A stretch of 38,548 nucleotides of DNA from Eubacteriales Family XIII. Incertae Sedis bacterium (GCA_031261345.1 JAISKC010000076.1:1-38548); one strand, 5' to 3'; positions 17,159 to 24,913 are shown, counted from the stretch's first letter. Translations and numbers: made by a program. Notes: generated from the letters alone by a model not told the origin.

Positions 17159-17523
17159 TTTATGGGGGTTTGCGGTTGCCTTTTTCGCAGGGTGTTTTTG
17201 AATTTTACTGAAATTTTACGTGAAATACACCTTTTGTAGGCAGTATTGTGATATTTTTTTACTCTACTTGTATGTAAGGCATGAGCTTGGGGAATTTCTT
17301 TTTGACGCTTGCCGTGGGGTTAATAAAAAATTCTTTTGAAAAAAATCTCGAAAAAATGTTTCAAGCTCAAATTTTTGGGTATATGTATAGTAACGGCAGT
17401 AAAACATGGGCGACTGTGTTTGAAGATAAAGTTATAGCTCAGGTTGTTTTAATAGTTGTAGTAACAGTAACAGTAATAGTAATGGCCATAGCGATGGCGA
17501 TAGAAATTCAGGGGGTAAAGAAA
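17159..17523 (+). other. Upstream region of the surface protein, no convincing gene
   Basis: This stretch holds the degenerate third terminator-like sequence, A/T-rich DNA and short tandem GTAACA/GTAATA repeats near 17459-17482. A frame is open from 17281 (MSLGNFFLTLAVG...) into the surface protein leader. Its sequence before residue 82 looks like low-complexity translation, and the better start with a ribosome binding site is TTG at 17524. The promoter of the surface protein is expected here, but no -35/-10 pair stands out. Confidence 0.45.
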
Positions 17524-17697
17524 TTGAAAGAGAAGATGAAATCGACGAGTAGTTTGAGGGGACGCCTTATGAGCGGGAAGAAGGGTATAGCTATACTTTT
17601 GACTCTTGTAATGCTCATGACGATGGTACCGACATTTGCATTTGCTGGCAGCGAACTGGGAAATAATGCCAATGGGGGGGGGTATCTCCTAGTGTAA
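17524..17697 (+). CDS. Signal peptide portion of the large surface protein (frame broken at poly-G)
   Basis: Starting at TTG 17524 with GGGGG at 17511-17515 eight bases upstream, this frame encodes a basic N-terminus (KEKMKSTSSLRGRLMSGKKG), a hydrophobic core (IAILLTLVMLMTMVPT) and an AFA cleavage site, a textbook signal peptide. After NNANGGG it passes through nine G residues (17674-17682) and stops five codons later. One more G, or two fewer, would join it in frame to the body at 17706-23909. I read it as the true start of that gene, with the product switched off or sequence-shifted in this copy. Confidence 0.75.
   Translation: MKEKMKSTSSLRGRLMSGKKGIAILLTLVMLMTMVPTFAFAGSELGNNANGGGYLLV
17674..17682 (+). 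repeat. Nine-G homopolymer at the frame break
   Basis: A run of nine G residues separates the signal peptide frame from the 2067-codon body. With ten G the reading continues as NANGGG-VSPSVIFQVDGE into the body; with nine it stops at 17695-17697. Long G tracts in 5' coding regions of surface protein genes are known sites of slipped-strand phase variation. A sequencing or assembly error is the plain alternative. Confidence 0.8.
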
Positions 17698-17705
17698 TTT
17701 TCCAA

Positions 17706-20700
17706 GTGGATGGCGAAACGGTAAAAACTGTAAATATCGTCATTCCAGAAGGCCAAACCGAAACCCTCCTACCAGCGGACGCCGTCCCGACAGACCCTGT
17801 CATAGAGAGCGTAGCGAACGTGGGCTCCGACCCGCAATCCACAAGCCAAATTCTAGGCTGGATAGACACCAAGGACGAAACCAAAACAATATACACAACA
17901 GACGAAAGTCTGGCACAGACCGAAGGGTATGTCCCAATCGGTAGTTTTGTAGTGAGTGGCGATACAACCTTCGAAGCTGTAACGCCAGAGAACCTTGTCA
18001 TTCCGGCCCCCGAGCCGGAATCCATTGACAATCCAATACAAGAGAATAATGACTGGATTGCGGGTCAGGCCCGCAATGACGGTGATGATGCGGACACACC
18101 TTTTTCTGAAAAGGTTGGTTCTCCTGCACCCAATTCTGCCGTTCAACCACCCCGTCAGTCTTTGACTGACACCCCTCCACAGGAGGGGAATGACGACCTT
18201 GAGCTTGGGGCTCTTGGCGGTGATGACATTGGGGCTTTGAGTTCGCCTAGCGACGGCTATGTTGATGTTGGCGACAGACTGCAGGTGAACCCCGAAGGTA
18301 TCATCGTTGCATTCAATGATGCAGGTCTATCAAACAAAAACATCTTTATTCCGAAACAGGCTGTCAGCACAGACGGCGGTGCACCCATAGACATCAAGGG
18401 TATATACCAAGGCGTGTTCTCAGTGAAAGCACTTACAGGCATCGAATTTGATGAGGATAGTGAAATACTTAGCATTGGCAACAATGCATTCATGAATAAT
18501 CCCTCTATGGTTATAAAAAATGGATTTGTTCCGAAGAAACTTGAGAGTATAGGGGTTTCAGCTTTTGACAACACCGGAATAACACAAATTAACCTTCCGA
18601 GTACGCTCAAAGTGATAGGCCAGAACGCCTTTGCAAACGCAAAACTTACAAGTCTAAGCGTACCTGGAAGCGTAAAACAGATTCCCACTGGAATACTTTA
18701 TGGTACACCTGTAATAAATGTTGTACTTGGTGAAGGTGTGGAAACAATAGCAGGTAATGGATTTTTTGGCAATAGCGCCTTGCAAACAATAAATATACCT
18801 TCTAGTATCGTAAGTGTGGCAAGTGGAGCTTCTTTTTACAGTGTACATGCCACAATAGATATTAGTTGGGCAACGCCAAGTCAGTTTCCGAAACTTGGAG
18901 CAGGATTTTATGGAGGAAAGAATACTATTATCTGGAATAGCACAGGTACAGATCCTGATTCTTACTTTTGGATTGATGCTGCAGGCGTTATAGGTGGGCT
19001 CAAGCCAGAGGGTAGTGTGCCAGAAGCAACATATCCAATTGGCGCTGATGGCAAATTGACCATTCCAAAAGAGATCAACGGCGTAACCGTAACTAGGATT
19101 GCCGATGGTGTTCTTGGCGGATTTAGCACACTAAAAGAATTGGATTTTGCAGAACCAAGCCAGATAACAGAAATTGGGGAGCAAACGTTTATGGGTTCTC
19201 CAAACTTGACAAAAGTAAAACTACCATCGTCGTTAGAGCGCCTAGGCAATATGCTTTTCTATGGAGATGGGAAGATTTCGGGCGAAATAATCATACCGGA
19301 TTCTGTTACAAGAATAGAAACACAGGCGTTTTATGGAAGTGCCGTTTCTTCAATCAAATTTGGTAACTCATCTGCAATAACTTTTATCGGCGCAAATGCC
19401 TTTTACGGCAATAGCATAAGCGACATTTACTTGCAGGGGGAAGACAAGGACAGCATCGATAATGCTCCTTGGGGTGCTCAATATGCTACCGTTCACTGGG
19501 CAGAGGATAAAACTACCGACCCGATAGTTTTGAATTCATCTGATGGACTTTGGCAATACAAAGCAGACGGGACGATTGTGAGCTATGTTGGACCAACCGG
19601 TGCCAGTGTTGATGTAGTTATTCCGGCTACCTTATCTACGAGTGGTGGTGCAGTAACGACCATTCAGAATATTGGTGATGGTGCAACTAGAGTTTTGACA
19701 AGTGCGACAATTAAAAGCCTCAAAATATCAGAGGGAATAAAAATAATAAGTGCCTCTGCGTTTCAAGGTACAACAATTGCAGACGGAACACTCGTAATTC
19801 CGGCATCAGTGACTATCATTGGCGGTAGTGCCTTTACTACCACAGGGTTGAATAGCTTGACATTTGCGGAAGGCTCAATGCTTAACTCTATTAATAGCAA
19901 TGCTGCTTTTGGAAACAATAACCTTACAAAAGTTACTTTACCAGAAAGTCTAAAAGTTCTGGGTGCGTTTACATTTCAAAATAATAATCTGACTGGTGAA
20001 GTAGTCATCCCAAGTAACGTAATCGATGCCCCAAATAGTGTGTTTTTAAACAATAATGGCATTACTAAAATTACTGTAAATCAAGTCCGTTCGAAAGCAA
20101 ACATCAAGGTAACAGCCAATGCTCCGTGGGGTGCACCGGCAGGTATACCAGTGGTTTACAAACCAATGGAATCAGGCAGTGGCGCTACATTCACGCAGAT
20201 AAAGACTGAGGATGATGTAACAAATGGCGGCCTCGGTACTAAGGGTCAGATATTCTATACCGCCAATATTCCCTTTGGCGAGTTCGTAGATTACATATTA
20301 CTCCCTAATGATAATAAAATTCAGGTTGCAAGCAATGAGGCGGCTGAGTATACAGGCTATCTGACCAATTACTATAGCGCGGCACCTTATGAAGTGAACA
20401 AAAACGGCACGTATACATTCACCCTGCATACACTGGCAGGCGATGATGTCGTGCTCAATTACGAGGTAGAAGCTTTTGGCACCATGAAGATTGATGCCGA
20501 TAGCGAGATCACACTTGCAGTCGGCGGTAGCAGCGCACACAACACCACATGGGCAAAGACAGCAACAGAGGCTGAAATCATCGACTATCTATGGGCAGCA
20601 GAACGCGCAGTTGCAACAGACCTCGACTCAGGAACTAAGTCAAATTCCGGCAATGTGAATCCAAGGCTCTCTATATCGCCGGAAGACATTGCGAAATTCC

Positions 20701-23700
20701 ATGCCTACGGCACTACCGGCGCAGAAGGCGATGAAGGTATCACCATTACTCTTAATGCAGCATTTTCGCCAGCCAATGGCGAGGCAGACTATACTGCATC
20801 TAAAGATATCAAAGTAATAGCGGACGGTAAAATCTCTGCAACATTCAGTATAAGAGAAGGCGACGAGCTGATAGGTAAGTTTGATACTCTATCTGAAACT
20901 ACGGTTGTCAAACAGTATGCTACTTCAGCGACAAATCTACCTAATGCAGATATTCCTGTGGCTGTAGTGAAATCTGTAGCAGGTGCTAAGTTTGTCGGAT
21001 GGTACAGAGGCTCTACAAAGTATGATGATAACACAGCGTTGTTGACGGCTATAGGAGGCAAGGCCGTAGGCGATAACTCATATACCTATGAAGCCCGCTT
21101 TATCGTTGATACCGACGATGATGGTAAAGATGATAGAACGCAAGGTAAGACTCGCTTTATTATTGATACATCAAAAGGCACATTCCTATACGGTGGTGAG
21201 GAGAAATCATCGGGATTTACCATCAAGGGCGATGCAAATACCGGACTTCTATCAGTTTCCGCGACATCTAAGAGTGCTGACCGTGAGTTTGCAGGTTGGA
21301 GAATCGGCGACGGCATGGCACTTAACGGTAAAAGTGGTTACGCGGAAAATCAGTTAAAATTCGTACCGGATACCGTTGCGCGCCCCGTTGACTATACCGC
21401 AGTGTTTAGCGACCTTATCAAGTTCACATGGCTTGATGGCAGCGTGGCATCATTTACAGGTAACAAACAAGGCTTCGTAGTCGAAGGTTCGAGCTACTTC
21501 GATGATGGATTTGTAGTGCCTACTCTTACGACCACTGCAGCGTATAGTTTCCTAGGTTGGTCTAAGACAGGTCTCGCTCCATACACAGATGCTAGCGTCA
21601 TATCGACTGCTGAGGTTACCGAGCCTACTGAATACAAAGCCGATTTTTCTGAGAATGAGGCATTTAGCGTGAGATATGACCCGGGAACAGGTGGCACGCT
21701 TGGTAGCGCTACAAGTAAATCTAACATTAAATGGAGTGCTGCTTTCTTAGTGCCTACAGCAGCAGGGGAGATTCCAACTAGAGAAGGATATACTCTTTCA
21801 GGCTGGACGACTGCAAGTGATTATCCGGTAGATGTTGCCACACAGTATAAGGAAATCGGAAGTGAAAATTCTACAACTGAAATAGTCCTTACCGCACAGT
21901 GGACAGCCAATACAGATACCGCGTATAAAGTAGAACACTACAAAGTAAACAGCAGCGGTACCGCAGTAAAAGTTAGTGCTGATACTGAAAACAAGACAGG
22001 AGAAACGGATACAACAGGCACTTCGACACCTAAGTCATATGATGGCTACACATATCAAGCCTCATATAATGCCAACGGTAACACAACTGTTGCATCAGCA
22101 GATATAACAGGCGATGGTAACCTCGTGCTTAAACTTTACTATACAGCTAATACAAATACAGCGTATACAGTCGAGCATTACAAAGTAAATAGCAGCGGAG
22201 TTGCAGTAAAAGTTGAAGCCGATACCGAAAACAAGACAGGCGAAACTGATACAACAGGCACTTCGACACCTAAGTCATATGATGGCTACACATATCAAGC
22301 TTCATATAATGTCAACGGTAACATAACTGTTGCATCAGCAGATATAACAGGCGATGGTAACCTCGTGCTTAAACTTTACTATACAGCTAATACAAATACA
22401 GCGTATAAAGTAGAGCATTACAAAGTAAATAGCAGCGGAGTTGCAGTACAAGTTGAAGCCGATACTGAAAACAAGACGGGAGAAACTGATACACTAGGCA
22501 CTTCGACACCTAAGAGTTACTCTGGATATACTCATGCGGCAAGCTACAATGAAGAATCAAATATCGCCAAAGAAACAGGCAATATTGATGGGGACGGAAG
22601 TCTCGTATTGAAGTTGTACTACACAGCCAATTTGCATAACATTAGCTTTAATGCGAATAGCGGAAAAGGGACTATGCCAGCTTTACCGATTTACTTCGAT
22701 GAGACTAAGACACTAATTGATAATGCGTTTACTAAAGCAGGTTATACCTTCGCAGGTTGGGCAACTAGCAAGGACGGAAGCGTGGCTTATGCTGATAAGG
22801 CTAGTTACAAACTTGCAGCCGATAGCGATATCCCCCTTTACGCTGTTTGGAATGCCAACGGCAATACAGCTTACAAGGTCGAGCATTATCATGTTGATGC
22901 TTTAGGAAGTGCTTCGCTCAAGGAGACATCGAATCATACGGCTAAGACGGATACTACTGCCAATGCTACGGCGAAGACCTACGAGCACTATACGCTGAAT
23001 AGTGCGCATGGCTCTGCTGTGGCAAGCGGGAATGTTTCAGGCGACGGTTCGCTTGTGCTCAAACTCTACTATGGTATCAACCATAATACTGTGAGCTACA
23101 GCGTAACTGGCACTGTGCCTGAGGGCGCACCTGCTGCACCTGCGGCTTCTGATGTGGCTTATGGGCAGACTGTGAATGTTGCTTCGGCACTTGCGTTTGA
23201 GGGCTATACTTTCTCTGGCTGGACAGCAGATGGCGTTTCGGGTGCGAGCTTCACTATGCCTGACAGCGCGGTTGCTTTCACCGGTAGCTGGACTCTGGTT
23301 GACAACGGCGGTGGCGGCGATAATGGCGGCGGCACAGGTGGACAGAACGACGGCAATGGTGGTGGTAACAATAATAATGGCAATACTGTTGTGGACGAGC
23401 CTAAAGGTCCTGATACTGGCACTCGGGTTACTACCAGATCTACAGGTAACGGTACGACTACACCTATCGTGAATAACAACACTACTGCTGCGAGGCCTTC
23501 GGCGGTTCAGGCTGCTCATGAACAGGGTATATCCACTTTTAGTGTCGGTGGACTTGAGGTTCCTCTCACTCCGCCCGCCGGTTACGTATACTGGTCGCTG
23601 CTTGACTTCATATTTGTGATACTTGGGCTGTTTGTGGCAGGGCAGAAGTCCGTGTCAGCTGCGGTATTGAGTAATCACTATAGGGGGCAGTATGGTGAGG

Positions 23701-23909
23701 AGAAGAAGGCAATAGCGAAACCCGCTTTCCTGATTGCCACTATCGCGTTTGCGGTTGGCTCCTTGGTGCTCTTCCTTGTAACGCAGGATATCACGAAGCA
23801 GATGGTGCTTGTTGATTGGCAGACTACAATCTTCACGGTGCTGTTTGCGGCGGAGATGGTTGCGGCACAGGTTAGCTCACGGGTTTCTGCGAGGACTTCT
23901 GAGGTTTAG
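17706..23909 (+). CDS. Giant BspA-like / MucBP cell-surface protein (body)
   Basis: Counted from GTG 17706 the frame is 2067 residues, but no ribosome binding site precedes that codon and the sequence reads back openly to the poly-G, so it is probably internal. Order of parts: a repeat-derived acidic linker (about 30-165); three blocks of BspA-type LRR_5 repeats (about 225-380, 470-575, 660-795; for example LPSTLKVIGQNAFANAKLTS); InlB/Listeria-Bacteroides-type units (GYTLSGWTTASDY); three 80-residue MucBP-like repeats plus a diverged fourth (KVEHYKVNSSG); a Gly/Asn-rich stalk; and three hydrophobic segments in the last 110 residues (WSLLDFIFVILGLFVAG, AFLIATIAFAVGSLVLFLV, TTIFTVLFAAEMVAAQV). 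There is no LPXTG, so anchoring is by the membrane segments. Such domains suggest adhesion to host glycans or matrix; that is family inference. Confidence 0.88.
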   Translation: MDGETVKTVNIVIPEGQTETLLPADAVPTDPVIESVANVGSDPQSTSQILGWIDTKDETKTIYTTDESLAQTEGYVPIGSFVVSGDTTFEAVTPENLVIPAPEPESIDNPIQENNDWIAGQARNDGDDADTPFSEKVGSPAPNSAVQPPRQSLTDTPPQEGNDDLELGALGGDDIGALSSPSDGYVDVGDRLQVNPEGIIVAFNDAGLSNKNIFIPKQAVSTDGGAPIDIKGIYQGVFSVKALTGIEFDEDSEILSIGNNAFMNNPSMVIKNGFVPKKLESIGVSAFDNTGITQINLPSTLKVIGQNAFANAKLTSLSVPGSVKQIPTGILYGTPVINVVLGEGVETIAGNGFFGNSALQTINIPSSIVSVASGASFYSVHATIDISWATPSQFPKLGAGFYGGKNTIIWNSTGTDPDSYFWIDAAGVIGGLKPEGSVPEATYPIGADGKLTIPKEINGVTVTRIADGVLGGFSTLKELDFAEPSQITEIGEQTFMGSPNLTKVKLPSSLERLGNMLFYGDGKISGEIIIPDSVTRIETQAFYGSAVSSIKFGNSSAITFIGANAFYGNSISDIYLQGEDKDSIDNAPWGAQYATVHWAEDKTTDPIVLNSSDGLWQYKADGTIVSYVGPTGASVDVVIPATLSTSGGAVTTIQNIGDGATRVLTSATIKSLKISEGIKIISASAFQGTTIADGTLVIPASVTIIGGSAFTTTGLNSLTFAEGSMLNSINSNAAFGNNNLTKVTLPESLKVLGAFTFQNNNLTGEVVIPSNVIDAPNSVFLNNNGITKITVNQVRSKANIKVTANAPWGAPAGIPVVYKPMESGSGATFTQIKTEDDVTNGGLGTKGQIFYTANIPFGEFVDYILLPNDNKIQVASNEAAEYTGYLTNYYSAAPYEVNKNGTYTFTLHTLAGDDVVLNYEVEAFGTMKIDADSEITLAVGGSSAHNTTWAKTATEAEIIDYLWAAERAVATDLDSGTKSNSGNVNPRLSISPEDIAKFHAYGTTGAEGDEGITITLNAAFSPANGEADYTASKDIKVIADGKISATFSIREGDELIGKFDTLSETTVVKQYATSATNLPNADIPVAVVKSVAGAKFVGWYRGSTKYDDNTALLTAIGGKAVGDNSYTYEARFIVDTDDDGKDDRTQGKTRFIIDTSKGTFLYGGEEKSSGFTIKGDANTGLLSVSATSKSADREFAGWRIGDGMALNGKSGYAENQLKFVPDTVARPVDYTAVFSDLIKFTWLDGSVASFTGNKQGFVVEGSSYFDDGFVVPTLTTTAAYSFLGWSKTGLAPYTDASVISTAEVTEPTEYKADFSENEAFSVRYDPGTGGTLGSATSKSNIKWSAAFLVPTAAGEIPTREGYTLSGWTTASDYPVDVATQYKEIGSENSTTEIVLTAQWTANTDTAYKVEHYKVNSSGTAVKVSADTENKTGETDTTGTSTPKSYDGYTYQASYNANGNTTVASADITGDGNLVLKLYYTANTNTAYTVEHYKVNSSGVAVKVEADTENKTGETDTTGTSTPKSYDGYTYQASYNVNGNITVASADITGDGNLVLKLYYTANTNTAYKVEHYKVNSSGVAVQVEADTENKTGETDTLGTSTPKSYSGYTHAASYNEESNIAKETGNIDGDGSLVLKLYYTANLHNISFNANSGKGTMPALPIYFDETKTLIDNAFTKAGYTFAGWATSKDGSVAYADKASYKLAADSDIPLYAVWNANGNTAYKVEHYHVDALGSASLKETSNHTAKTDTTANATAKTYEHYTLNSAHGSAVASGNVSGDGSLVLKLYYGINHNTVSYSVTGTVPEGAPAAPAASDVAYGQTVNVASALAFEGYTFSGWTADGVSGASFTMPDSAVAFTGSWTLVDNGGGGDNGGGTGGQNDGNGGGNNNNGNTVVDEPKGPDTGTRVTTRSTGNGTTTPIVNNNTTAARPSAVQAAHEQGISTFSVGGLEVPLTPPAGYVYWSLLDFIFVILGLFVAGQKSVSAAVLSNHYRGQYGEEKKAIAKPAFLIATIAFAVGSLVLFLVTQDITKQMVLVDWQTTIFTVLFAAEMVAAQVSSRVSARTSEV
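17798..17841 (+). repeat. Dispersed repeat, family B, inside the surface protein frame
   Basis: It begins TGTCATAGAGAGCG, continues AGCGAACGTGGGC and ends GCAATCCA. Related copies are at 24062-24089 (opposite orientation) and 33246-33273. Here it is translated as residues about 31-46 (VIESVANVGSDPQST). Confidence 0.75.
17997..18080 (+). repeat. Two family A-like repeats inside the surface protein frame
   Basis: One unit at 17997-18024 (GTCATTCCGG...CCGGAATCCA) and one at 18054-18080 (TGGATTGCGGG...CCCGCAATGAC) share the ATGAC/TGGATT ends of the family with different palindromic centres. They encode LVIPAPEPES and DWIAGQARNDG in the N-terminal linker and keep the frame open. Confidence 0.8.
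18145..18191 (+). repeat. Dispersed repeat, family C, inside the surface protein frame
   Basis: A two-hairpin unit (ACCACCCCGTCAG...CTGACACCCCTCC...GGAGGGGAAT) like the one in the rpmD-rplO spacer. It is translated as QPPRQSLTDTPPQEGND, residues about 148-164, and lies between the family A copies and the first leucine-rich block. Confidence 0.85.
21909..22628 (+). repeat. Three tandem 240-bp (80-residue) MucBP-like units
   Basis: Units at 21909-22148, 22149-22388 and 22389-22628 have an exact 240-base period. Units 1 and 2 are nearly identical over their second halves (three differences in about 130 bases), which points to a recent duplication or gene conversion. Each encodes an AYKVEHYKVNSSG start and a DGNLVLKLYYTAN end. 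A diverged fourth unit follows at about 22860-23085. Confidence 0.92.
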
Positions 23910-23919
23910 GGCGGGGGGC

Positions 23920-24141
23920 TGGATTGCCGCGCTACGCTCGCAATGACGAGGGCTGACCACCCCGTCAGACTACGTCTGCCACCCCTCCACGGAGGGGAAT
24001 TACGGGCACGGTTTGGATTCACTGGTGCGTGCAGGGGCACGCCCAGCACAGGTCGGGTCAAGCCCACGTTCGCTCCGCTCTCTATGACAGGGCAGACCAC
24101 CCCGGCCGCTTAGCGGCCACCCCTCCACGGAGGGGAATTAC
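23920..24141 (+). repeat. Cluster of dispersed repeats after the surface protein gene
   Basis: In order: family A at 23920-23947 (TGGATTGCCGCGC...), family C at 23956-24002, family D at 24015-24052 (GGATTCACTGGTGCGTGCAG...), inverted family B at 24062-24089, and family C again at 24096-24141. The two family C copies differ in the first hairpin (CAGACTACGTCTG versus GGCCGCTTAGCGGCC) but share the second. No reading frame here looks like a gene. Confidence 0.85.
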
Positions 24142-24142
24142 G

Positions 24143-24174
24143 GGCACGGCTTCTTAATGGGGCCGTGCCTTTTT
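24143..24174 (+). terminator. Intrinsic terminator
   Basis: GGCACGGC (24143-24150) pairs with GCCGTGCC (24162-24169) around an 11-base loop, followed by TTTTT (24170-24174). It is the first good terminator after the surface protein gene and probably ends its transcript after the repeat cluster. Confidence 0.88.
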
Positions 24175-24580
24175 GCTACAGCTCGGGAAACTGGCGAATC
24201 GCGTCGATTTTCGGCTGTTTTTCTGTGCAAATCAACAGTTTTCCGAGGTTGACACAAATTTGAGGATAGTAGCTCATAACTGGCGAATCACATTCCTTTT
24301 TAGCACAATTTCTCCTGTACCCCGTTTTAATTTATTAATTCACCAAATAACGGCCTGTTTTATGTGAAAAGTCCAAATGAAACGGGAAACTGCGAGGGAA
24401 GATACAAATGATTGGTGTGAATTTGGGCTGTTTACTCGAGATTAGAAGCTCAAATACAGTGGTAATCTCGAGTAAACGGGGTGTTTTCACATGATTTGGT
24501 GGTTTTTATGTGAATTTGGGCTGCTTACTCGAGAATCAAAGTTATTTGCGAAATGTAATATATTAAATTTATGGAAAGAC
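24175..24580 (+). other. A/T-rich region with CTCGAG-centred repeats, no gene seen
   Basis: No credible gene. Visible structure: a perfect 15-base inverted repeat GTTTACTCGAGATTA (24430-24444) and its complement (24463-24477) with an 18-base loop; a 26-base direct repeat starting TGTGAATTTGGGCTG at 24416-24441 and 24509-24534 with one mismatch, each holding CTCGAG; and AACTGGCGAATC twice, near 24187 and 24280. It could be a remnant element or a protein-binding region upstream of the toxin-antitoxin-like locus. Confidence 0.5.
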
Positions 24581-24609
24581 TTGACAATAAAGTTTTTTAT
24601 TGGTATCAT
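24581..24609 (+). promoter_or_regulatory. Promoter of the small-peptide mRNA
   Basis: TTGACA (24581-24586), a 17-base spacer and TATCAT (24604-24609), preceded by TGG as an extended -10. Transcription would start near 24616, at the ATCGAAGGCGGT sequence shared with the opposing RNA. Confidence 0.75.
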
Positions 24610-24627
24610 GTATTATCGAAGGCGGTA

Positions 24628-24659
24628 AAGCTAGACCATGTGAAAGTATGGTGGAGCTT
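24628..24659 (+). promoter_or_regulatory. Hairpin burying the ribosome binding site of the small peptide
   Basis: AAGCT (24628-24632) pairs with AGCTT (24655-24659) and ACCAT (24635-24639) with ATGGT (24648-24652), leaving a two-by-two internal loop and an eight-base apical loop. The Shine-Dalgarno GGAG (24653-24656) is within the structure, and the ATG begins at the next base. This resembles the 5' stem-loops that hold back translation of type I toxin mRNAs. Confidence 0.75.
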
Positions 24660-24749
24660 ATGAGAACAGAAATATCTTTGATGTTGGTTCAAATTGTTAT
24701 CGGTGTTATCGGATTGTACTTGATGTATAATATGCTACCAAAGAAATAA
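24660..24749 (+). CDS. Candidate type I toxin, 29-residue hydrophobic peptide
   Basis: A 29-codon frame beginning MRTEISLMLVQ, with a single membrane-spanning stretch (VQIVIGVIGLYLMY) and a short basic end (LPKK). The start ESLM-like pattern (TEISLM), the length and the Lys tail resemble the small holin-like toxin peptides of Gram-positive bacteria; that family match is from memory. It has its own promoter, a sequestered ribosome binding site, and an antisense RNA promoter just downstream pointing back at it. Likely action, if expressed, is on the cell membrane. It is too short for routine gene calling. Confidence 0.7.
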   Translation: MRTEISLMLVQIVIGVIGLYLMYNMLPKK

Positions 24750-24828
24750 CCGCCCCACGCGGAACGGCTAAATCTACAAATTCTTTAATGTTCAGGTTTA
24801 GCCGCCTAGCAGGGCGACCGCCTTCGAT
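24740..24828 (-). ncRNA. Candidate antisense antitoxin RNA
   Basis: An RNA of about 90 bases predicted from the minus-strand promoter at 24835-24862. It would start ATCGAAGGCGGT and be complementary to the 3' part of the peptide mRNA. It contains an 11-bp stem formed by 24765-24775 and 24794-24804 (CGGCTAAA/TTTAGCCG), enclosed by CGCCC (24751-24755) and GGGCG (24812-24816). On the minus strand this is followed by TTATTTCTTT, suitable for termination. The function as antitoxin is inferred from the layout. Confidence 0.65.
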
Positions 24829-24834
24829 TAGTTA

Positions 24835-24862
24835 ATTATAACAGACTACAGTCGGAAGTCAA
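24835..24862 (-). promoter_or_regulatory. Strong minus-strand promoter of the antisense RNA
   Basis: Read on the minus strand: TTGACT (24862-24857), a 16-base spacer and a perfect TATAAT (24840-24835), preceded by TGT. It is the best promoter in the window, stronger on paper than the opposing one, as expected when the antisense RNA must be in excess. No gene lies on the minus strand for it to serve. Confidence 0.85.
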
Positions 24863-24913
24863 GAAAAATGCAAATTGGAGATGATTATTGGAGATGATTA
24901 TGAGTAGGCTATT

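Larger units (their letters stand above)
24615..24828 (+). repeat. Terminal 12-bp inverted repeat enclosing the peptide locus
   Basis: ATCGAAGGCGGT at 24615-24626 is the exact reverse complement of ACCGCCTTCGAT at 24817-24828. Both copies sit at the predicted transcription start of one of the two opposing promoters. The two RNAs would therefore share their 5' sequence, and the peptide mRNA could also close on itself 5' to 3'. Confidence 0.85.

Noticed and set aside
17281-17523. An N-terminal extension of the signal peptide frame starting MSLGNFF
   Set aside because: Low-complexity hydrophobic translation of short tandem repeats; the TTG at 17524 has a good ribosome binding site and gives a normal signal peptide.
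24173-24367. 64-codon open frame after the surface protein terminator
   Set aside because: It begins inside the terminator T-run, has no ribosome binding site and no recognisable sequence; the region is better explained as repeats.
24869-24900. Nine-codon frame MQIGDDYWR over the 13-bp tandem duplication before comF
   Set aside because: It has no clear ribosome binding site, and its product is too small to argue for a leader peptide.
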